Positions 9,182 to 16,957 of a stretch of 64,000 nt of DNA are shown here, in pieces. Positions within the stretch are counted from its first letter, which is position 1. Each line of letters begins with the position of its first letter. Made by a program: the position numbers and the translations under genes. Source of the stretch: an uncultured Collinsella sp. (GTDB lineage: Bacteria > Actinomycetota > Coriobacteriia > Coriobacteriales > Coriobacteriaceae); contig UQKM01000013.1 of assembly GCA_900541685.1 (NCBI GenBank), positions 1 through 64,000 on the forward strand. Reading direction: 5' to 3'. The notes under the pieces were generated by a model, which was given only the letters and a program-made list of their open reading frames with translations, was not told the DNA's origin and searched no databases.

Positions 9182-10249
9182 TTGGATAAGAACGAGCTGC
9201 AAAAGCGTATGGAACAGGCCATCCGTCTGACGGCACCTGGTCAGCCGATCCGCACTGCCCTCGACATGATCATCGCCGGTCACCTGGGCGCCCTTATCTG
9301 CGTTGGCGACACAGAAAACGTGCTCGCTGCCGGTAACGACGGCTTCCCGCTCAACATTTCGTTCACCTCGAACCGTCTGTTCGAGCTCTCCAAGATGGAC
9401 GGCGCCATCGTCATCGACGGCGACCTCACCCAGATCCTGCGCGCCAACTTCCATCTCAATCCCGATCCCTCGCTTGCCACGAGCGAGACGGGCATGCGTC
9501 ATCGCACCGCCGCTCGCATGTCGGTGCTCACCGATGCCATTGTGATCTCGGTCTCGGCCCGTCGTGCCGTCGTCAACGTGTACGTTCACGGCAAGAGCTA
9601 CGAGATCCAGCCCGTCACCACCATCATGAGCTCGGTCAACCAGCTCGTCGCCACGCTCCAGACTACCCGTCAGTCGCTCGACCGCTCCCTGCTGCGCCTG
9701 ACGGCCCTCGAGCTCGACGACTACGTTACGCTCGCCGACATTACCGGTATTTTCTCGAGCTTCGAGATCATGCAGCAGGCAAAGACCGAGCTTAAGGATT
9801 GCATCGTCAAGTTGGGCAACCAGGGCAAGCTCGTGCAGATGCAGCTCGAGCAGCTCGCGGGCTCCAGCATGGATACCGAGTATGACCTGATGATCCGCGA
9901 CTACGCAAGTGATTCTTCCGAGGCTAATGCCGAGAAGATTCGCGCCAACCTAAGCCGTATGACACCTAAGGACCTGTCCGACCCACAGCATGTGGCGGCG
10001 GTTCTGGGTTACGACGACCTGGACGAGGACTCCGTCATGACACCGCTGGGCCTGCGCACGCTTTCGCGCGTGTCCGTCGTGCGCGACGGCGTGGCCGAGA
10101 AAATCGTCGACGAGTATGGATCGCTGCAGGAGCTCATGGACGACATCAGCGAGGATCCGGAGCGCCTGGGCGACTTTGGCGTTAACAACCCTGCCATTCT
10201 TGCGGACTCCCTGTACCGCATGAAGGGCACCAAACAGGGGAACGCATAA
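9182..10249 (+). CDS. disA: DNA integrity scanning diadenylate cyclase DisA
   Basis: Makes c-di-AMP from two ATP and scans DNA for branched structures. The 355 residues contain the diadenylate cyclase domain with DGA (73-75) and RHRTA (106-110), a helical spine and a C-terminal helix-hairpin-helix DNA-binding part. The start is TTG at 9182, preceded by GGGAG; no ATG in this frame fits the family N-terminus (MDKNELQKRM). It leads a run with ispD and ispF, overlapping ispD by one base (TAATG). The radA gene often found beside it is absent here. Confidence 0.93.
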   Translation: MDKNELQKRMEQAIRLTAPGQPIRTALDMIIAGHLGALICVGDTENVLAAGNDGFPLNISFTSNRLFELSKMDGAIVIDGDLTQILRANFHLNPDPSLATSETGMRHRTAARMSVLTDAIVISVSARRAVVNVYVHGKSYEIQPVTTIMSSVNQLVATLQTTRQSLDRSLLRLTALELDDYVTLADITGIFSSFEIMQQAKTELKDCIVKLGNQGKLVQMQLEQLAGSSMDTEYDLMIRDYASDSSEANAEKIRANLSRMTPKDLSDPQHVAAVLGYDDLDEDSVMTPLGLRTLSRVSVVRDGVAEKIVDEYGSLQELMDDISEDPERLGDFGVNNPAILADSLYRMKGTKQGNA

Positions 10250-10977
10250 TGGCTCCCGTATGCGCCGTGGTCGTTGCCGGCGGCAGCGGCCAGCGCTTTG
10301 GAAATCCCGGCGGCAAGCAGCTCGTTAACGTGGCGGGTCGTCCGCTCATGAGCTGGTCCATCCGCGCGTTCGATCGTAGCGACAAGGTCGGCCACATCGT
10401 GGTGGTGTGCCCTGCCGAGCGCCGTGCCGAGATGCGCCGCCTGGCCATCGACCCGTTTGACTATGACACGCCCATCAGTTTTGCCGATGCCGGCGATACC
10501 CGCCAGGACTCCACCCGTGCCGGCGTGCATGCGGTACCGACGGGTTTCGAATATGTCGCTATCCACGACGGCGCCCGTCCGCTTATCACGACCGAGGCCA
10601 TCGATCATGCGATCGACGTGCTTGTGGGCGACCGCGCCCTCGACGGTGTCGTGTGCGGTCAGCCCGCGATCGACACGCTCAAGATCGTCGACGGCGACAA
10701 TATCGTCGAGACGCCGCCGCGCGAGCTCTACTGGGCCGCGCAGACGCCGCAGATCTTTAACGTCGACGCCATGAAGCGCGCCCACACCGCAGCTATCGCC
10801 GAGGGCTTTATCGGGACCGACGATTCTTCGCTGGTCGAGCGCATGGGCGGGCGCGTCCGCTGTGTCCAGAGCCCGCGCGATAACCTTAAGGTGACGGTGC
10901 CCGAGGACCTGCGTCCCGTAACCGCGATTCTGCTTGGCCGTATGGCCGAGGGAGAGGACCTTCCCCATGTTCAGTAA
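10249..10977 (+). CDS. ispD: 2-C-methyl-D-erythritol 4-phosphate cytidylyltransferase
   Basis: Third step of the non-mevalonate isoprenoid pathway, transferring CMP to methylerythritol phosphate. The 242 residues show the nucleotide-binding start VVVAGGSGQRFG, then AIHDGARPL and the KVTVPEDL segment near the C-terminus, all typical of IspD. It begins inside the disA stop codon and ends 11 bases past the ispF start, so all three are translationally coupled. Confidence 0.94.
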   Translation: MAPVCAVVVAGGSGQRFGNPGGKQLVNVAGRPLMSWSIRAFDRSDKVGHIVVVCPAERRAEMRRLAIDPFDYDTPISFADAGDTRQDSTRAGVHAVPTGFEYVAIHDGARPLITTEAIDHAIDVLVGDRALDGVVCGQPAIDTLKIVDGDNIVETPPRELYWAAQTPQIFNVDAMKRAHTAAIAEGFIGTDDSSLVERMGGRVRCVQSPRDNLKVTVPEDLRPVTAILLGRMAEGEDLPHVQ

Positions 10978-11461
10978 CCTGCGCATTGGCCACGGCTACG
11001 ACGTCCACCGTTTGGTGGAGGGGCGTCGATGTATCATCGGCGGGGTTGACATTCCCTACGAGCGCGGCCTGCTGGGTCACTCGGATGCCGATGTGCTCGC
11101 GCACGCCTTGGCCGACGCCATTCTGGGCGCCTGCCGCGGGGGAGATATCGGCAAGCTATTCCCCGACACCGATCCCGCCTACGAGGGTGCCGATTCGATG
11201 GTGCTGCTCGCTCGCGTGATGGACTATGCGCGCGAGCTGGGCTTTGAGTTTGTCGATGCCGATTGCACCATTGCCTGTCAGCAACCCAAGATCACTCCGC
11301 ACCGCGATGCCATGCGCGCCAACCTTGCCCATGCCCTGGGCGTCGACGTGGAAAACGTGGGCGTCGCCGCCACTACGACCGAAAAGCTCGGTTGGGAAGG
11401 CCAGGGCGAGGGAATCGGCGCCTGGGCCGTCTGCCTGCTACAGAAAACCGTTAAGGAGTAA
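10967..11461 (+). CDS. ispF: 2-C-methyl-D-erythritol 2,4-cyclodiphosphate synthase
   Basis: Cyclising enzyme of the non-mevalonate pathway, a zinc-dependent trimer. The 164 residues begin MFSNLRIGHGYDVHRL with the Asp and His metal ligands, followed by HSDADVLAHALADA and DADCTIACQQPKI. The start at 10967 overlaps the end of ispD by 11 bases and gives the normal family length; an upstream in-frame start lies deeper in ispD and adds unrelated residues. cysS follows after three bases. Confidence 0.95.
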   Translation: MFSNLRIGHGYDVHRLVEGRRCIIGGVDIPYERGLLGHSDADVLAHALADAILGACRGGDIGKLFPDTDPAYEGADSMVLLARVMDYARELGFEFVDADCTIACQQPKITPHRDAMRANLAHALGVDVENVGVAATTTEKLGWEGQGEGIGAWAVCLLQKTVKE

Positions 11462-11464
11462 CGA

Positions 11465-12931
11465 ATGCGTATCTACAACAGCGCTACCCATAAAAAGGAA
11501 GAGTTCCAGCCCATCGAGTCCGGCAAGGTCCGCATGTACGTGTGCGGCCCCACGGTCTACGACAACATCCACATCGGCAATGCCCGCACGTTCATCAGCT
11601 TTGACGTGATTCGTCGCTGGCTCATCGCGAGCGGCTACGAGGTCACGTTCGCCCAGAACCTCACCGATGTCGACGACAAGATCATCAAGCGCGCCAACGA
11701 GCAGGGCCGTACGGCTGCCGAGGTCGCGACGGAGTTCTCCGACAAGTTCATCGGCGTCATGCGTGCCGCCAACGTGCTCGATCCCGATGTGCGCCCCCGC
11801 GCCACCAAAGAGATCGGCCCCATGATCGCCATGATCAAGACGCTCATCGAGCAGGGCCACGCCTACGCCGCCGATAACGGCGACGTGTACTTTGCCGTGC
11901 GCAGCGATTCCAACTATGGTCAGGTCTCGGGCCGCAACATCGACGACCTTATGGTTGGCGCGCGCATCGAGGAGAACGAGGACAAGAACGACCCGCTCGA
12001 CTTTGCCCTGTGGAAGGCTGCCAAGCCCGGCGAGCCCAGCTGGCCGAGCCCCTGGGGCGAGGGCCGTCCCGGTTGGCACACCGAGTGCGCCGCCATGGTG
12101 CATCGCTACCTGGGCACCCCGATCGACATCCACGGCGGCGGCTCCGACCTTGCCTTCCCGCATCACGAGAACGAGTGCGCCCAGGCCACCTGCGCCTGGC
12201 ACCAGGGCTTCTCCAACACCTGGATGCACACGGGCATGCTGCTGGTAGACGGCGAGAAAATGTCCAAGTCGCTCGGCAACTTCTTTACGCTGGCCGAGGT
12301 CCTCGAGCAGCATTCCGCTGCCGCCCTGCGCCTGCTGATGCTGCAGACGAGCTATCGCTCGCCGCTCGACTTTTCTTGGGAGCGCTTGGAGGGTGCCGAG
12401 AACTCGCTCACGCGTATCGCCGGTACGGTCGAGAACCTGCGCTGGGCCGCGAACCATGCGACGGCCGATGCCGATGAGGCAGCATCCGAGGCGTTTGCCG
12501 CCAAGGCCGCCGAGACCCGTGCCACCTTTAAGGAGTGCATGGACGACGACTTTAACACCGCCGGTGCCATGGGTGCCGTCTTTGGCTTTGTGACCGAGTG
12601 CAACCAGTACCTGGAGCAGGCGGGCGACGCTGCCGACAAGGCCGCCGCGCTTGCCGCCGCCGATACGCTGGTCGAGCTGCTCGATACGTTTGGCGTTGAG
12701 CTCCCCGAGCCCAAGGTCGAGCTGCCGCTGGGTCTGCTGGGTGTTGCCGCCGGCCTGGTCGCCTACACGGGCGACGACGTGGACGAGGCCGCTGCCAAGA
12801 TTCTCGAGGCCCGCGCCGAGGCCCGCGCTGCCAAGAACTGGGATCTGGCCGACGCCATCCGCGACCAGCTCAAGGACCTGGGCCTCACCATTGAGGATAC
12901 TGCCGCGGGCACTCGTATTAAATCTCTCTAA
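11465..12931 (+). CDS. cysS: Cysteinyl-tRNA synthetase
   Basis: Class I aminoacyl-tRNA synthetase charging tRNA-Cys in the cytoplasm. The 488 residues include the zinc-ligand and ATP-site segment CGPTVYDNIHIGNAR (HIGH-type), the second zinc region HHENECAQ and the KMSKS loop GEKMSKSLGN. A long helical C-terminal domain follows. Its start is three bases after ispF. Linkage of cysS with ispDF and rlmB is common in Gram-positive bacteria. A large palindrome and a terminator follow. Confidence 0.96.
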   Translation: MRIYNSATHKKEEFQPIESGKVRMYVCGPTVYDNIHIGNARTFISFDVIRRWLIASGYEVTFAQNLTDVDDKIIKRANEQGRTAAEVATEFSDKFIGVMRAANVLDPDVRPRATKEIGPMIAMIKTLIEQGHAYAADNGDVYFAVRSDSNYGQVSGRNIDDLMVGARIEENEDKNDPLDFALWKAAKPGEPSWPSPWGEGRPGWHTECAAMVHRYLGTPIDIHGGGSDLAFPHHENECAQATCAWHQGFSNTWMHTGMLLVDGEKMSKSLGNFFTLAEVLEQHSAAALRLLMLQTSYRSPLDFSWERLEGAENSLTRIAGTVENLRWAANHATADADEAASEAFAAKAAETRATFKECMDDDFNTAGAMGAVFGFVTECNQYLEQAGDAADKAAALAAADTLVELLDTFGVELPEPKVELPLGLLGVAAGLVAYTGDDVDEAAAKILEARAEARAAKNWDLADAIRDQLKDLGLTIEDTAAGTRIKSL

Positions 12932-12937
12932 TCCCCG

Positions 12938-13039
12938 CGGGTTTCCCAAGCACCCGACCTTGCCGTTCAAACCGTCGCTCGCGTACTCAAGTACGCGTCG
13001 CTCCTCTTTCACGGCAATCTCGGGCACTTGGAAAACCCG
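12938..13039. repeat. Large imperfect palindrome between cysS and rlmB
   Basis: About 50-base arms: CGGGTTTCCCAAGCACCCGA on the left mirrors TCGGGCACTTGGAAAACCCG on the right. TTGCCGT pairs with ACGGCAA further in, and GCGTACTCAAGTACGC forms the apex. Mismatches are scattered through the arms. It begins six bases after the cysS stop and has its own T-poor end, so it is distinct from the terminator at 13044. Confidence 0.75.
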
Positions 13040-13043
13040 TACC

Positions 13044-13083
13044 GACCGCTTGAGCTATTCGTCTTAAGCGGTCGCTTCTTTTG
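13044..13083 (+). terminator. Intrinsic terminator before rlmB
   Basis: GACCGCTT pairs with AAGCGGTC, followed by CGCTTCTTTT. It sits between cysS and rlmB, suggesting separate or attenuated transcription of rlmB. Confidence 0.7.
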
Positions 13084-13117
13084 TCCTGTTTGAAAATTTT
13101 TTAAAGGAGGCCGTTTT

Positions 13118-14032
13118 ATGGCCGACAATCGCAAGCGTGCGCCTCGTGGCGGCAAGCAGACTGCTTCTGGCTCGCGTCCGATTCGCCGCAACGACCGCGC
13201 TGCCACTCCCAAGGGCCAGCGCGATCGCGCCCAGGCCGCACGTCCGCAACGCGATCGTAACCGCGACGCTGTCCAGGTTCCCAAGGGCGAGTTTATCGAA
13301 GGTCGTCGTGCTGCCGCCGAGGCACTGCGCACCGGTTTTCCCATCAAGTGCGCGCTCATCGCCGAGGGCGGGGAGCGCGATGCCGCTCTGTCGCGCCTGG
13401 TCGATGACCTCAACGCCACGGGCGTCCGCATTAAGTATGTGCCGCGCGCGCAGCTCGATGCGCTGTCGAGCCATGGCGCTCACCAGGGCATTGCGCTCGA
13501 GGTGGGCAACTTCCCTTACGCCGATGTCGCCGACATCCTCGACCGCGCAGGCGAGGGCCCGGCGCTTGTCGTGGTGCTCGACCATGTGACCGACGACGGT
13601 AACTTTGGCGCCATCGTGCGCTCTGCCGAGGTTGTGGGCGCAGCGGGCGTCATCATCGCCAACAAGCGTGCCGCCGGCGTGACCGTGGGCAGCTACAAGA
13701 CCTCCGCCGGCGCCGTCATGCATCTGCCTATCGCGCAGGTGCCCAATATCGCCCGTGCGCTCGATGTCCTCAAGGCCGCCGGCTTTTGGGTGGGTGGCGC
13801 TTCCGAGCATGCCGAGGGCAGCTGCTGGGATGCTCCCTTCGAGGGCCGCGTGGCGCTCGTCATGGGCTCCGAGGGCGACGGCATCTCGCGTCTGGTGCTC
13901 GAGAAATGTGACTTTTTGACCAAGCTTCCCCAGCGCGGCATGACCGAGAGTCTCAACGTGGCCCAGGCGACCACCGCGCTGTGCTTTGAGTGGCTGCGCC
14001 GCAATGCCGGCGAGCTCATGGGGGAGGAGTAG
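13118..14032 (+). CDS. rlmB: 23S rRNA 2'-O-methyltransferase, SpoU/TrmH family (RlmB-like)
   Basis: Methylates the ribose of a 23S rRNA guanosine (position 2251 in E. coli). The 304 residues begin with a basic, disordered tail of about 45 residues and continue with the RNA-binding N-domain. The SpoU knotted fold follows, with motifs NFGAIVRSAE, MGSEGDGIS and LNVAQATTALCFEW. AAAGGAGG precedes the ATG. The next gene starts four bases later. The exact nucleotide target is inferred from family and genomic position. Confidence 0.88.
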   Translation: MADNRKRAPRGGKQTASGSRPIRRNDRAATPKGQRDRAQAARPQRDRNRDAVQVPKGEFIEGRRAAAEALRTGFPIKCALIAEGGERDAALSRLVDDLNATGVRIKYVPRAQLDALSSHGAHQGIALEVGNFPYADVADILDRAGEGPALVVVLDHVTDDGNFGAIVRSAEVVGAAGVIIANKRAAGVTVGSYKTSAGAVMHLPIAQVPNIARALDVLKAAGFWVGGASEHAEGSCWDAPFEGRVALVMGSEGDGISRLVLEKCDFLTKLPQRGMTESLNVAQATTALCFEWLRRNAGELMGEE

Positions 14033-14035
14033 CGC

Positions 14036-14713
14036 ATGTCCAAGAAGAACCGCGCCAAGTCCAAGGCCAAGCGCTTTGGCGAAGGCTCGGCCAAGCCGAT
14101 TGTTTCGGCCGCGACCTATGGCGTGGGCGGCAATGCGTTTGCGCAGGCCATCGCCGACCCGGTCTCGACGGTGCACTCCAATAAGCCCGAGCTGCTGGTG
14201 GTCGACGGCTACAACGTGATCCACTGCACGCCGCGCTACGAAAAGCTCGTCTACGACCATTCCGATGATCCGTATTCCAGCGACGTTCACGATATGGCGC
14301 GCACGGCACTCATCAACGATGTTGCCGCGTTTGCCCAGGGCCGCTACGAGGCCGTAATCGTGTTTGACGGCGCGGGCAATATCTCCAGCGAGCGCCCCAA
14401 CCTGCCCGCCCGCGGCGTGCGCATCGAGTTTTCGCCGACGGGCGTGTCGGCCGACACCGTGGTGCAGAAGCTCTGCATCGAGGCGCGCGAGGAAGGCCGC
14501 GCGTGCTCCGTGGTGTCGAGCGACGGCACGATCCAGGCCGTCGTCATGGGTAAGGGCGTTACGCGCATCTCGAGCCGCATGCTGGTGGACGAGATCAAAC
14601 AGATCGACAACGACGTGCACGAGGCCGAGGAAGCCCCGCAGATCAAGATGACTCTGGGCAGTCGCCTGAGCCCCGATGCCCTGGCCAAGCTCAAGGCCCT
14701 TCGCGGGAGGTAG
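14036..14713 (+). CDS. NYN-domain ribonuclease-like protein (YacP/Rae1 family)
   Basis: Likely RNA-processing factor: the YacP/Rae1 family in Bacillus cleaves mRNA on the ribosome. The 225 residues start with a very basic tail (KKNRAKSKAKR). The NYN/PIN-like core follows, with LLVVDGYNVIH and IVFDGAG carrying the conserved Asp residues. It sits four bases after rlmB, the same neighbourhood (cysS-rlmB-yacP) seen in Firmicutes, which supports the assignment. Confidence 0.82.
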   Translation: MSKKNRAKSKAKRFGEGSAKPIVSAATYGVGGNAFAQAIADPVSTVHSNKPELLVVDGYNVIHCTPRYEKLVYDHSDDPYSSDVHDMARTALINDVAAFAQGRYEAVIVFDGAGNISSERPNLPARGVRIEFSPTGVSADTVVQKLCIEAREEGRACSVVSSDGTIQAVVMGKGVTRISSRMLVDEIKQIDNDVHEAEEAPQIKMTLGSRLSPDALAKLKALRGR

Positions 14714-14755
14714 GGGAGTTGCGGCAGAGGACCGTTTCCTAGATTGGCCTACCCG

Positions 14756-14780
14756 CTGATTTGTAATCAGTGGGTTGCGG
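14756..14780. repeat. Partial copy of the tRNA-Thr anticodon arm
   Basis: Twenty-five bases here are identical to 14966-14990 inside tRNA-Thr, covering the anticodon stem-loop and variable region; similarity stops abruptly on both sides. The two copies are exactly 210 bases apart in direct orientation. This pattern fits a relic attachment site. No acceptor or T-arm is present, so it is not a functional tRNA. Confidence 0.8.
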
Positions 14781-14939
14781 ATTTGACGCTGCCAAAACGA
14801 ATGAGTTTATGTTATGGCGAACAGATAAAACTGTTCGTTCTGACGAATAGTTTTTGAGATGTGGTCGGTCGAAGGGCCTGTTGCGCCCCGTCCTCAATTC
14901 CTTTATCCTAAACAGGCTTCGCGCGAAAGCGCCAAGTGT

Positions 14940-15014
14940 GCCAGTGTGGCGCAACGGTAGCGCAACTGATTTGTAATCAGTGGGTTGCGGGTTCGATTCC
15001 TGTCACTGGCTCCA
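14940..15014 (+). tRNA. tRNA-Thr (anticodon TGT)
   Basis: The acceptor stem GCCAGTG pairs with CACTGGC, the anticodon arm ACTGA-TTTGTAA-TCAGT gives TGT, and the T-arm contains GGTTCGATTCC. CCA is encoded. The gene stands alone and is followed by a terminator. Confidence 0.95.
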
Positions 15015-15023
15015 TGAGAGTTT

Positions 15024-15063
15024 CGGGCTCTGTTTCTATATGGGACAGAGCCCGTTTCTATTT
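15024..15063 (+). terminator. Terminator of tRNA-Thr
   Basis: CGGGCTCTGT pairs with ACAGAGCCCG, followed by TTTCTATTT. It lies nine bases after the tRNA. Confidence 0.85.
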
Positions 15064-15128
15064 AGGTGGTGCGCCATCGGGTTAGCGCCCATCCCGTTTT
15101 TGGTTTGTCTCGTCCTCCAGTTTGTCTA

Positions 15129-15175
15129 AATCTGTAACACCAAGACCGATATTCGGCATCTAACTGTTACAGATT
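15129..15175. repeat. Palindromic repeat family B, copy 1
   Basis: AATCTGTAACA and TGTTACAGATT are perfect inverted arms around a 25-base centre, followed by GAGA. Copy 2 lies 80 bases downstream in the same orientation. The region 15064-15547 holds no gene; it contains this pair, a family A relic and the bgl terminator. Confidence 0.8.
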
Positions 15176-15208
15176 GAGATGAAACTTAGGGTGTTTTAGG
15201 AATATCTT

Positions 15209-15255
15209 GATCTGTAACATGTAGAAGCGGAATAGGCCTCTTGCTGTTACAGATC
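15209..15255. repeat. Palindromic repeat family B, copy 2
   Basis: GATCTGTAACA pairs with TGTTACAGATC, again with a 25-base centre of different sequence and a GAGAC flank. The outer base pair changes from A-T in copy 1 to G-C here, a compensatory change in the stem. Confidence 0.8.
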
Positions 15256-15290
15256 GAGACAAGGGCGGGCGCGGATCTGGATGTCCTGCT

Positions 15291-15355
15291 CGAGCGTGGA
15301 TTTCTGGATACGCGAGCTAAGAAAATCTCCCGACCGGAGAACGAGCGTGGATAAT
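15291..15355. repeat. Damaged family A repeat
   Basis: It contains GAGCGTGGAT twice (15292 and 15343) and the segment TCTCCCGACCGGAGAACGAG. Together with the next ten bases this segment matches 19376-19405 at about 27 of 30 positions. The full inverted arm is missing, so this is a relic of the element at 19376-19456. Confidence 0.6.
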
Positions 15356-15411
15356 TAACTTGGATAGGGAGCTAAGGTAAACACCGATTGTCTATCGACG
15401 GCTTTAGAAAC

Positions 15412-15446
15412 AACGACCCCGATTTCATTGTGGAATCGGGGTCGTT
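15412..15446 (-). terminator. Terminator of the beta-glucoside operon
   Basis: AACGACCCCGATTTC pairs with GGAATCGGGGTCGTT over a short loop. It lies about 100 bases beyond the EIIBC stop codon on its strand and is followed by GTTTCT. Confidence 0.75.
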
Positions 15447-15547
15447 TGTGCCTCAGGAATCCGAATGGATTAATCGAGCTCCTAAGGAACTTTTTGGGTT
15501 CTTGCTAATGGTCTGCCGAGGATGTCCCCAATGTAAACAGCGGGCAT

Positions 15548-16948
15548 CTACTCAATATAGCTGGGGTTCTTCTTGATGATCACGCGTGCAGCGATGAAGG
15601 AGACGACGATGGCGATGATGGCGACAACGCATGCCAGCACGAAGTTACCCATGGACCCATCGGGAGCGATAAAGATGAGTGCCGAAAGAAGGCCGGGGCA
15701 TGCTCCCGCAACATACTCTTTCAGAACAAAGATGCCTGCAGGGAGTCCAGCGCAGAGCGCGCCGATTGCCGTGCCGACAAGCAGGCGGGGACGCTCGATG
15801 AGGCAACCGTAGAACGCGGGCTCGGTTACGCCACAGAGTGCGGTGACGGCAACCGTGGTGACCATACCCCTCTTCTCTTTGTTTCCCTTCATGGCAGTTG
15901 CCAGGGCGAGGCTCGTGCCGCCAATGCAGAGGTTCGAGATGAATCCAAAGATAATGGGAGCCCAACCGAGCTGCGCCAGGCTCGTAACTTCGATTGCGAT
16001 GTAAGCCTTATCGAGACCGAGCATGACGAAATAGGGGTTAAGGGCTGCCAGGATCGGAGTAGCGATAAATGCCACGTTGTCCATAAGCCACGTGACGGCA
16101 TCGCTCAGCGCGTAGCCCATCATGCTGCCGGCGGGGCCAAGGATAATAAGCTCGACGGGCACGACGATGATCATGGTGAGCAGCGGCTTCAAGAACAGTT
16201 TGGTAACGTCGGGAATGATCTTCTGAAGGCCGCGGTCGACAAAGTACATGAATACAACGCCCAGTACGATGGGCACTACCGTACTCGAATAGTCGTTCGT
16301 CGGGATGGGAATACCAAGAAAGTCGAGACCCTCGGCACCGCTAATGGACGAGCTGATCATGATCGCGCCCAGCAATGCGCCCATGATGGGCTGCATCTTC
16401 ATGACGGCCGCGAGCTGATAACCAAGATAAACGGGTAAGAAGCTAAACGAAGCGCTAAAGATCGCCAACAGGACCTGGGCGGTTCCGCTATCGGTGCTCA
16501 ATCCGCAATAATTGACCAGGAGATTCTTGATCGAAAGAATGAGTCCGCCAACGATGAGCGCCGGGACGATGGGCATGAATACCTGTGCAGAGACGTTCCC
16601 GAATTTCTCAATCAAGCCCATGGCGGTGTTACCGCTTTTAATGCCTTCTGCAAGGTCTTTGGCGGTTTGGGCATCGTCGGCAACCGTGCCACCGCCGACT
16701 TCGATTCCCGCGAAGTCGAGGAAGTCGTTGTAAGCCTCGGTGACGTTGGGGCCGATGATCACCTGAAGCTGGCCACCGCTGACTACTGCCCCGAGCGCCT
16801 GATCGGCCGATTTGGCGAGCTGGAGATCGATGATCGAGGTGTCTCGTGCGTCGATGCGAAGGCGCGTCGCACAATGAGTTACCGATGTAATGTTCTCTTT
16901 GCCGCCAACAGCCTTTAGGACTGTTTCGGACATTGCCTGATATTTCAT
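15548..16948 (-). CDS. PTS beta-glucoside-type transporter, EIIBC
   Basis: Sugar permease that imports and phosphorylates a beta-glucoside. The 466 residues have an N-terminal EIIB domain with the phosphorylated Cys26 (THCATRLR) and an EIIC domain of about ten membrane helices. The usual C-terminal EIIA domain of BglF-like permeases is absent, so phosphate must come from a separate EIIA; the EIIA-Glc-type gene at 37575 is a candidate. The start follows AGGAGAAAGAG and lies nine bases after the GH1 gene, in the same operon. Confidence 0.88.
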   Translation of the reverse strand: MKYQAMSETVLKAVGGKENITSVTHCATRLRIDARDTSIIDLQLAKSADQALGAVVSGGQLQVIIGPNVTEAYNDFLDFAGIEVGGGTVADDAQTAKDLAEGIKSGNTAMGLIEKFGNVSAQVFMPIVPALIVGGLILSIKNLLVNYCGLSTDSGTAQVLLAIFSASFSFLPVYLGYQLAAVMKMQPIMGALLGAIMISSSISGAEGLDFLGIPIPTNDYSSTVVPIVLGVVFMYFVDRGLQKIIPDVTKLFLKPLLTMIIVVPVELIILGPAGSMMGYALSDAVTWLMDNVAFIATPILAALNPYFVMLGLDKAYIAIEVTSLAQLGWAPIIFGFISNLCIGGTSLALATAMKGNKEKRGMVTTVAVTALCGVTEPAFYGCLIERPRLLVGTAIGALCAGLPAGIFVLKEYVAGACPGLLSALIFIAPDGSMGNFVLACVVAIIAIVVSFIAARVIIKKNPSYIE

Positions 16949-16957
16949 CTCTTTCTC

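Noticed and set aside
14756..14780. A second functional tRNA-Thr
   Set aside because: Only the anticodon arm is present; acceptor, D and T arms cannot be formed from flanking sequence.
15388..15576. 62-codon open frame downstream of the bgl operon
   Set aside because: It contains the bgl terminator hairpin, has no ribosome-binding site and reads through into the end of the EIIBC gene.
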